A DNA stretch of 6,394 bases from contig JBKJTS010000269.1 in assembly GCA_046590885.1 (NCBI GenBank), positions 1 to 6,394 of the forward strand. Reading direction: 5' to 3'. The notes beneath the pieces are model-generated. The model was not told where the DNA came from, made no database searches, and worked only from the letters and a program-made list of their open reading frames with translations. The stretch comes from Ga0077554 sp046590885 (GTDB lineage: Bacteria; Pseudomonadota; Gammaproteobacteria; Ga0077554; Ga007554). Below are positions 1 through 5,169 of this stretch, piece after piece. Both the position numbers and the translations under genes were made by a program. Position 1 is the stretch's first letter, and every line of letters begins with the position of its first letter.

Positions 1-162
1 TGCGACATGAGTGGTGAGATAAGTTTTAAGTCGAACAGATACTCCCGGTGCATCCAGCAGAGGAGGATGATTCCATGCCAGCGATATGCTGATAAATAGC
101 ACCGGTAATAGAATCAGAATCAGCGCTGCTCGTAATACGAGAGAAAGGGTAGGCATATCCAT
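1..162 (-). CDS. N-terminus of an unidentified membrane-anchored or exported protein (partial)
   Basis: An open frame on the minus strand runs from an ATG at 162 to the left edge with no stop, giving about 54 residues. It begins M-D-M-P-T-L-S, followed by a hydrophobic stretch (LVLRAALILILLPVLFISIS, about residues 7-26) that fits a signal anchor or uncleaved signal peptide. After it comes a polar part with N-H-P-P-L and R-L-K-T-Y-L. A purine run (AAGAAA, minus strand) lies about 7 bases before the ATG at 162. A second in-frame ATG at 156 is the alternative start. The gene diverges from mnmG. I do not recognise the family with certainty; the W-N-x-P-P-L and R-L-K-T-Y-L-T-T pattern faintly recalls the N-termini of some DUF1499-type proteins, but this is a guess. 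The hydrophobic start and the open frame to the edge are the only firm evidence that it is real. Confidence 0.5.
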   Translation of the reverse strand, partial: MDMPTLSLVLRAALILILLPVLFISISLAWNHPPLLDAPGVSVRLKTYLTTHVA

Positions 163-402
163 ATTTTTTCTTAGTTGTGTTACGCATCGACGAAAAGTAC
201 GAAAGATTTGCGGCAGATCTACGGCTGCTGCAATAAAACCACGCCAGCTATTTCATAACACGCTTTTCTATACCCATGCCCCGCATGTTTTTTGTGAATT
301 GCGCTTTCCGATAAGCATGTAAAACATCATTTTTTTATAATTGCGAGGGTAAAGTTCGCACCATGAGCGCCATTCAACCGCGATGTGCGAGGCACGGTGT
401 TA

Positions 403-411
403 TGGTAAAAT
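403..411 (+). promoter_or_regulatory. Possible extended -10 promoter of mnmG
   Basis: TGGTAAAAT at 403-411 matches an extended -10 (TGn followed by TAAAAT). It would start transcription near 418 and leave a leader of about 40 bases before the mnmG ATG. No convincing -35 hexamer lies 17 bases upstream, which is acceptable for an extended -10 promoter. The rest of the non-coding stretch 163-458 between the two divergent genes shows no RNA gene or clear operator. Confidence 0.35.
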
Positions 412-458
412 TTAGCTATCCTCTTAATGGAGTCACATTTAAGTGAATTTAGCAGATT

Positions 459-2348
459 ATGCGATACCAGGATAGTTTTGATGTGATTGTCATCGGCGGT
501 GGCCACGCCGGCACCGAAGCGGCTCTGGCAGCGGCGCGCATGGGCGTGCGTACACTGCTGCTGACGCACAGCATCGAAACCCTCGGGCAGATGAGTTGTA
601 ATCCCGCGATTGGCGGCATTGGCAAAGGTCATCTGGTAAAAGAAATTGATGCGCTGGGCGGCTTTATGGCACATGCCGCAGACCGTGCCGGTATCCAGTT
701 CCGCATATTGAATGCCAGTAAAGGCCCGGCAGTGCGTGCCACACGCGCCCAGGCCGACCGGGTGCTCTACCGGCAGGCGGTGCGCACCGCGCTGGAAAAT
801 CAGCCCAATCTGGTGCTGTTCCAGCAGGCGGTGGTGGACTTGGACGTGGATAACGGCCGCGTCACCGGCGTGGTGACGCAAATGGGTTTGCGCTTTGCGG
901 CGCGTAGCGTAGTGTTGACGGCGGGCACATTTCTCGGTGGCTTGATCCATATCGGCATGGCCAATTATGAAGGTGGCCGCGCCGGTGATGCGCCCGCCAA
1001 TGCGCTTGCGCGGCGCTTGCGCGAGTTGCCGTTCCGTGTCGATCGCCTCAAGACCGGCACGCCGCCACGCATCGACGGACGCAGCATTGATTATTCGCAA
1101 CTTGGCGCGCAACCGGGTGATGATCCGGTGCCAGTATTTTCATACCTGGGTTCGGCCAGCGAACATCCGCGTCAGGTGCCCTGTTACATCACCGCCACCA
1201 ACGAGCGCACCCATGACATCATTCGCGGCGGCTTGTCGCGTTCGCCGATGTATACAGGTGTTATCGAAGGTGTGGGCCCGCGTTATTGTCCGTCGGTGGA
1301 AGACAAGGTGGTGCGCTTTGGCGACAAGACCTCGCACCAGATTTTTGTTGAGCCCGAAGGCTTGACGACGCATGAGGTGTATCCTAACGGCATTTCCACC
1401 AGCCTGCCGTTTGATGTGCAATTTGAGTTGGTGCGCTCGATTCGCGGTTTTGAAAACGCGCATATCACCCGCCCCGGCTATGCAATTGAATACGATTTTT
1501 TTGATCCGCGCGATCTCCAGCCTTCGCTTGAAACCAAACATATGGCAGGGTTGTTTTTTGCCGGGCAGATTAATGGCACCACCGGCTATGAAGAAGCCGC
1601 TGCGCAAGGTTTGATTGCTGGCATGAACGCCGCACTGTTGGCGCAAGACAAGCCGGCATGGTGCCCACGCCGCAATGAAGCTTACATCGGCGTATTGATT
1701 GACGATCTGATTACGCGCGGCACCAGTGAGCCGTACCGCATGTTCACCAGCCGCGCTGAATACCGTTTATTGTTGCGTGAAGACAATGCCGATCTGCGCC
1801 TCACCAGCAAAGGTCGTGAACTGGGTTTAGTGGATGATGTACGCTGGCGAGCCTTTGAAGAAAAGCGTGTTGCCATTGAAGATGAAACAGCGCGGCTCAA
1901 TACCACCTGGGTGCGACCAGAAACCTTGCCCGACGCCGACGCCCAGCGCGTGCTGGGCACTAACATTACTCATGAATACTGTTTGATGGACTTGTTGCGC
2001 CGCCCGGATGTTACTTATGCATCGTTGATGAGTCTGCCCAATGCCGGGTCAGGTGTGGAAGACCCCAAGGTCTCCGAGCAGGTTGAAATTCAGGCCAAGT
2101 ATTCCGGCTATATAGAGCGTCAGCATGACGAAATCGAGCGCAGCCGCCGCAACGAAGAAACCCGCCTGCCCGAAGACCTGGATTACAACAACGTGTCGGG
2201 CCTTTCCTCCGAAGTGCGGCAGAAATTCAACGCGCAACGGCCCATCACCCTGGGCCAGGCGGGCCGCATCCCCGGCATCACACCGGTAGCGATTTCGCTG
2301 TTACTGGTACATCTCAAGAAGCGTGCCGGGCAGCGTCGCACGGCGTGA
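459..2348 (+). CDS. mnmG: tRNA uridine-5-carboxymethylaminomethyl(34) synthesis enzyme MnmG (GidA)
   Basis: MnmG is the FAD- and NADH-using partner of MnmE. The complex installs the (carboxymethyl)aminomethyl group on wobble uridine 34 of certain tRNAs in the cytoplasm. The protein has 629 residues, the same length as E. coli MnmG, and is recognisably similar throughout. Visible marks are the N-terminal dinucleotide-binding G-G-G-H-A-G (13-18), M-S-C-N-P with conserved Cys47, R-Y-C-P-S with conserved Cys277, the FAD-site motif G-T-T-G-Y-E-E-A-A-A-Q-G (373-384), and the C-terminal helical MnmE/tRNA-binding part ending in I-T-P-V-A-I-S-L-L-L-V-H-L-K-K. An in-frame TAG at 450-452 rules out an earlier start. 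The Shine-Dalgarno sequence is weak (AAGTGA at 441-446, 12 bases away). In many proteobacteria rsmG follows directly; here a transposase remnant follows instead. No clear intrinsic terminator is seen after the stop. Confidence 0.98.
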   Translation: MRYQDSFDVIVIGGGHAGTEAALAAARMGVRTLLLTHSIETLGQMSCNPAIGGIGKGHLVKEIDALGGFMAHAADRAGIQFRILNASKGPAVRATRAQADRVLYRQAVRTALENQPNLVLFQQAVVDLDVDNGRVTGVVTQMGLRFAARSVVLTAGTFLGGLIHIGMANYEGGRAGDAPANALARRLRELPFRVDRLKTGTPPRIDGRSIDYSQLGAQPGDDPVPVFSYLGSASEHPRQVPCYITATNERTHDIIRGGLSRSPMYTGVIEGVGPRYCPSVEDKVVRFGDKTSHQIFVEPEGLTTHEVYPNGISTSLPFDVQFELVRSIRGFENAHITRPGYAIEYDFFDPRDLQPSLETKHMAGLFFAGQINGTTGYEEAAAQGLIAGMNAALLAQDKPAWCPRRNEAYIGVLIDDLITRGTSEPYRMFTSRAEYRLLLREDNADLRLTSKGRELGLVDDVRWRAFEEKRVAIEDETARLNTTWVRPETLPDADAQRVLGTNITHEYCLMDLLRRPDVTYASLMSLPNAGSGVEDPKVSEQVEIQAKYSGYIERQHDEIERSRRNEETRLPEDLDYNNVSGLSSEVRQKFNAQRPITLGQAGRIPGITPVAISLLLVHLKKRAGQRRTA

Positions 2349-2481
2349 GCTTGGCTTGCCATTGATCAAAAAATATCGAAACGGGTGGCTAATCGTATTT
2401 TGTTGGTGGTAGAGTAAATATTAAATAGTGAATAGTGCTTTTCAGAAAACACATACTTCTTACTGTCATTTCGCCGCGCCT

Positions 2482-2495
2482 GCGCATTCATGCGC
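2482..2495. repeat. Short perfect hairpin between mnmG and the transposase remnant
   Basis: GCGCAT at 2482-2487 and ATGCGC at 2490-2495 form a 6-base perfect stem around TC. A second pair of 8-base arms, GCCTGCGC (2478-2485) and GCGCAGGC (2535-2542), overlaps it; the right arm lies in the transposase codons and may be chance. There is no T-run after the stem, so it is not a convincing terminator for mnmG. The rest of 2349-2520 holds no recognisable gene. Confidence 0.4.
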
Positions 2496-2521
2496 GAGTA
2501 CACCTATGCTATGCAGCAGTG

Positions 2522-2798
2522 ATGGTGGCCGATGGCGCAGGCTGGCAATCGGAGTACGCAACTGGTCATGCCAAACAATATAGTTATGTTTAAATTGCCG
2601 CCTTATTCACCCGAGATCAATCCCGTAGAACACCTGTGGGATGACTTGTGAGAAAAGTCTTTCGGTAATTTTGTTTTTAATTGGATGACAGCTATCGAAG
2701 ATCATCCTGAAATAGCATTGAGAAATTTTGAAACGGATACAGATCGCGTTAAATCCATCGTCGCTTGGGCTTGGATTATAAATCCACTTTTAAATTAG
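2522..2798 (+). pseudogene. Decayed C-terminal fragment of an IS630-family DDE transposase
   Basis: Two frames together read as the C-terminal third of an IS630-type transposase. The first frame gives M-V-A-D-G-A-G-W (from 2522), which contains the second catalytic Asp. A one-base insertion near 2567 shifts the frame. From 2568 the next frame gives K-L-P-P-Y-S-P-E-I-N-P-V-E-H-L-W-D-D-L, with the catalytic Glu at 2628-2630. The gap from G-W to L-P-P-Y-S-P is 16 residues, which is what I expect for the family once the extra base is removed. An internal TGA at 2649-2651 follows D-D-L, where the family usually has Arg, consistent with a CGA to TGA change. The normal ending V-K-S-I-V-A-W-A-W-I-I-N-P-L-L-N then reaches TAG at 2796-2798. 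The N-terminal part with the first Asp is missing, although the upstream frame stays open back to 2432 without recognisable sequence. The fragment cannot encode an active enzyme, and I could not find terminal inverted repeats. Confidence 0.88.
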
Positions 2799-2879
2799 AA
2801 TTGGAATGAGATCAGTGATGGGGGTTGACTCGCCCGTAGTTGTACAAAGCTTTTAGTTTCTGCAAAATTTAGTTTGGTA

Positions 2880-2907
2880 GCAGGGGCATGTTTTTTTGTG
2901 CCCCTGC
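2880..2907. repeat. Palindromic repeat with 9-base stem and T-rich loop
   Basis: GCAGGGGCA (2880-2888) and TGCCCCTGC (2899-2907) are a perfect inverted repeat around a 10-base loop holding seven T's. The architecture (GGGGCA, T-rich loop, TGCCCC) matches the hairpin at 2963-2988 read on the other strand. The two look like members of one dispersed palindromic (REP- or MITE-like) family placed head to head. No T-run follows the stem on either strand, so terminator function is not supported by the classic signal. Confidence 0.7.
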
Positions 2908-2962
2908 GGATATGTTCATTCACGCAATATTTCAACCCGCATCTCGAGTTCAATTTTTTAAC

Positions 2963-2988
2963 GCGTGGGCACAAAAACGTGCCCACGC
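2963..2988. repeat. Palindromic repeat with 10-base stem and A-rich loop
   Basis: GCGTGGGCAC (2963-2972) and GTGCCCACGC (2979-2988) pair perfectly around AAAAAC. On the minus strand the loop is T-rich, as in the hairpin at 2880-2907. It lies just beyond the stop of the leftward 426-residue gene and is followed on the plus strand by CTACGCT, which also occurs in the partial copy at 4361-4379. It may mark the 3' end of that gene's transcript, but no downstream T-run is present. Confidence 0.75.
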
Positions 2989-3008
2989 TCTACGCTACTT
3001 GCAGCGTA

Positions 3009-4289
3009 TCAGAAAAGCGGAAGACCTATAGAAGACGCCTCGAGGGAATCAACGAAATACAGGTGATTGGAGTCGCTTGAGAAGACTCGAATGTCACCAT
3101 CCTGCGAGACAACGATTGCAGTAGTGCCAGGCAGAAGGCGGCAGAGGTTGTATGCAGAGCGATGCCGTGTCCCGAGATTCATGATTATCTTTTCCGATTC
3201 AGGTTCCTTAGAGAATGGATCGACGAGAGTTAGTGTTGACACCTCCTGGTCAGAATGCGCTGGTACTCTGATCTTTGCTCCAAACGCGACCACATCCAAA
3301 TTCGATTTCAGCACAACGCACCCGTCAACTTTACTTAAGCCCGCGATACAATCTGTAAACCGCAGAATCATTTGATGGGCGTTTTGCCACTTCGCTAGTG
3401 TGGATCGAAGCTCTTCGGGCGATTCTGCGGCAGCCGATGCTCGAGAGGCTGCATAGAAGCTATGCAGCACGTCACCCAAGCCCGTAGCGCGGGTTTTGAA
3501 GACTCCGAAATCAATTAGCGGAGTTTTCGCATCGCTTGGAAAAATTAGAGCCCCACCTTTTCTAGCCCCCCGCATTTTGGCGACAATGCGAGAAAGCGCG
3601 AATTCGATGGGCAGGCCTAACTGATGAGTCCGGTTGTCGCTTCCAAGGAGGCGGGGAATGTCCTTATCCTGCGTCAGAGCAATATCTATTTGATATAGCA
3701 GCGCTGTGATCGGGGGCGCGTAGTACAATGGCGTTGCGTGACGAATGCGCCCGCCATGCAAAACAAAGGTGGCAAACACGTCTGTAACCCGAAGGAGGCC
3801 CGGACCGTCGATGCGAATCGAGACACCGGCCGGAACCTGCTGGTGGTGATGCAACTCCGGCCTTCCAATGTGAACCGGGGATATTGGCTCGGAAACGATC
3901 GCTAGGCCGACACACCGCCATCCTTCCACTCCTTCTTCCAAGACAAGGGCCAAGTCCTGGGAGTCGGCTATTGGAGCCAGGCGCTTAAGCGTCAGCACCC
4001 CATCTCCATTCGCCGGAATCTGAGCATCAAGCTCCACAACTATTCTGGGCTTTGCCCCGTCGCCTCGGGGGACGAACAATCTTGCCCTCGAGTAGCTGCC
4101 TTCCTCAGTAACAAGACTCGCTTGAAATGCAATTTTTATGAGTGCTCGCAGTCCGTTGTCACTTGGGGGCAGTCGCTCTTCATGCGGCTCATTACCTTTG
4201 AAGTACCACCGCCGAAAGTCAATAACTACTTCTGCTAGCTCTGCTGGCCCGACGATTTGGTCGAAAGTTGGAAGTCTCCAGCTACTCAT
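3009..4289 (-). CDS. DACNV-like sensor plus DisA_N/DAC-fold (diadenylate cyclase-like) protein
   Basis: A 426-residue protein without signal peptide or membrane segment, so probably cytosolic. The C-terminal third resembles the DisA_N (DAC) domain, whose characterised members make c-di-AMP from two ATP. V-D-G-C at 321-324 sits where the DGA motif is expected, followed by a hydrophobic strand and V-A-F-G-A-K. N-L-G-T-R-H-R-S-A (371-379) is a clear RHR motif, followed by A-I-V-V-S-Q-D-G-D-I-R-V. The N-terminal two thirds (I-A-F-Q-A-S-L-V-T-E-E-G at 53-64, R-I-D-G-P-G-L-L at 159-166, and G-G-A-L-I-F-P-S at 245-252) resemble, from memory, the proposed DACNV sensor region found with DAC domains. 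Activity is inference: the Ala of DGA is Cys, and the usual S-E-E after the RHR motif is S-Q-D. An in-frame TAA at 4322-4320 limits the start to the ATG at 4289; the possible Shine-Dalgarno GAGG is 13 bases away. The gene converges on mnmG, lies 116 bases downstream of rpiA on the same strand, and is flanked by related repeats. Confidence 0.78.
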   Translation of the reverse strand: MSSWRLPTFDQIVGPAELAEVVIDFRRWYFKGNEPHEERLPPSDNGLRALIKIAFQASLVTEEGSYSRARLFVPRGDGAKPRIVVELDAQIPANGDGVLTLKRLAPIADSQDLALVLEEGVEGWRCVGLAIVSEPISPVHIGRPELHHHQQVPAGVSIRIDGPGLLRVTDVFATFVLHGGRIRHATPLYYAPPITALLYQIDIALTQDKDIPRLLGSDNRTHQLGLPIEFALSRIVAKMRGARKGGALIFPSDAKTPLIDFGVFKTRATGLGDVLHSFYAASRASAAAESPEELRSTLAKWQNAHQMILRFTDCIAGLSKVDGCVVLKSNLDVVAFGAKIRVPAHSDQEVSTLTLVDPFSKEPESEKIIMNLGTRHRSAYNLCRLLPGTTAIVVSQDGDIRVFSSDSNHLYFVDSLEASSIGLPLF

Positions 4290-4360
4290 ATACGTAAGGG
4301 AGCCTCTAATAATTCCAATTTAATTGAGTTTTTTGTCATCAGCTTGGTAGTATGAGCCCT

Positions 4361-4379
4361 AAAACGTGCCACCTACGCT
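4361..4379. repeat. Partial (half) copy of the 2963-2988 palindromic repeat
   Basis: AAAACGTGCC (4361-4370) is identical to 2974-2983, and after a gap the segment AC then CTACGCT matches 2985-2986 and 2989-2995, in the same orientation. The left arm of the palindrome is missing here. The segment lies 27 bases past the rpiA stop, in the 116-base gap between rpiA and the leftward DAC-like gene, whose promoter must lie in this gap or within rpiA. The AT-rich part of the gap (about 4305-4335) could carry that promoter, but I see no hexamer pair good enough to annotate. Confidence 0.5.
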
Positions 4380-4405
4380 CGCTATTACTTTTAATCCAGC
4401 GCATC

Positions 4406-5068
4406 TCACCGCCCCACCAAAGTCCGCACACCCCCCTCATGCCCTAACAACAACACATCCGCAGGGCGGATGGCGAACAGGCCGTTGGTGACGATACCGG
4501 GAATGTTGTTGAGCTGGGCTTCGAGCTTGGCGGGTTCCATTATGTTGAGATTGTGCACGTCGATAATCAGGTTGCCATTGTCGGTTGTGTAGCCATCGCG
4601 CAGCACTGGCTTGCCGCCCAGTTTCACGATTTCGCGCGCCACATAGCTGCGCGCCATGGGGATTACTTCGATGGGCAGCGGAAACGTGCCCAGCACGTCC
4701 ACCAGCTTGGACTCATCGGCAATACAGACGAATTTGCGGCTGGCGGCGGCGACAATTTTTTCGCGCGTTAGCGCGCCGCCGCCGCCTTTGATGAGATGCA
4801 GATAGCGGTTGGATTCATCGGCACCATCGACATACACGGCGATGTCGTTAACCGCGTTCAGATCAAATACCGGAATGCCATGTCCTTTCAGGCGTTCAGC
4901 GGTAGCTACCGAACTTGCTACGGTGCCTTCAATCTTGTGCTTGATGCCTGCCAGGGCGTCGATAAAGCAGTTGGCGGTTGAGCCAGTGCCTACGCCGACG
5001 ATGGCGCCTGCGGTGACGTAATCCAGTGCCGCCAGGGCAACCGCTTTTTTCATTTCATCTTTCGTCAT
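4406..5068 (-). CDS. rpiA: Ribose-5-phosphate isomerase A
   Basis: RpiA interconverts ribose-5-phosphate and ribulose-5-phosphate in the non-oxidative pentose phosphate pathway, in the cytoplasm. The chosen start gives 220 residues, the usual length, beginning M-T-K-D-E-M-K-K-A-V much like E. coli. Active-site features are in canonical positions: the phosphate-binding loop G-V-G-T-G-S-T-A (25-32), D-G-A-D (81-84, with Asp81 and Asp84), K-G-G-G (94-97, with Lys94), the catalytic Glu103 in L-T-R-E-K, and Lys121 in D-E-S-K. The end reads G-L-F-A-I-R-P-A-D-V-L-L-L-G. A longer reading to an ATG at 5152 exists, but the extra 28 residues are not part of the family. GGAG (5078-5075) sits 6 bases before the ATG at 5068 and settles the start. 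The gene diverges from ilvA and shares its strand with the downstream DAC-like gene. Confidence 0.97.
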   Translation of the reverse strand: MTKDEMKKAVALAALDYVTAGAIVGVGTGSTANCFIDALAGIKHKIEGTVASSVATAERLKGHGIPVFDLNAVNDIAVYVDGADESNRYLHLIKGGGGALTREKIVAAASRKFVCIADESKLVDVLGTFPLPIEVIPMARSYVAREIVKLGGKPVLRDGYTTDNGNLIIDVHNLNIMEPAKLEAQLNNIPGIVTNGLFAIRPADVLLLGHEGGVRTLVGR

Positions 5069-5097
5069 GGTGTTCTCCAGCAATATACCTACCGGAA

Positions 5098-5126
5098 AAT
5101 ATACCCGGATATGGCCGATTATGCCA
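5098..5126 (-). promoter_or_regulatory. Weak candidate promoter for rpiA
   Basis: On the minus strand TATATT (5103-5098) could be a -10 with TGGCAT (5126-5121) as a poor -35 at 17-base spacing. Transcription would start near 5091, leaving a short leader that includes the GGAG ribosome-binding site. Only the -10 is good, so this is tentative. Confidence 0.25.
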
Positions 5127-5137
5127 GAGAGGTGCCC

Positions 5138-5164
5138 ATAAACCACCAACATATGGTAGTTTAT
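5138..5164. promoter_or_regulatory. Inverted repeat just upstream of the ilvA start codon
   Basis: ATAAACCACC (5138-5147) and GGTAGTTTAT (5155-5164) are inverted repeats with one mismatch around a 7-base centre. They end 5 bases before the ilvA ATG, in the 101-base region between the divergent rpiA and ilvA. The position fits either an operator or an RNA hairpin covering the translation start. ilvA has no obvious Shine-Dalgarno sequence; the closest purine-rich bit, GGTAG, lies inside the right arm. Function is inferred from position only. Confidence 0.4.
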
Positions 5165-5169
5165 AGCCC

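Noticed and set aside
86..322. Rightward 78-residue open frame upstream of mnmG
   Set aside because: It overlaps the better-supported leftward partial gene, has no ribosome-binding site or recognisable motif, and its composition looks like chance.
327..1112. Long leftward open frame of 261 codons
   Set aside because: It lies mostly antisense to the clear mnmG coding sequence and is rich in His, Arg and Ala, as expected for a mirror frame of a GC-rich gene; no family resemblance.
1140..1646. Leftward 168-codon open frame inside mnmG
   Set aside because: Antisense shadow of mnmG with no motif.
2963..2988. Hairpin as a classic intrinsic terminator
   Set aside because: The stem is strong, but neither strand has a T-run immediately after it; the T/A run is in the loop, which fits a repeat family better.
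2795..3080. Small open frames around the palindromes (2795-2986 minus, 2874-3080 plus)
   Set aside because: They are made largely of the hairpin repeats and have no start signal or known motif.
5069..5152. Longer rpiA start at 5152
   Set aside because: The additional 28 residues are not found in RpiA, and GGAG at 5078-5075 places initiation at 5068.
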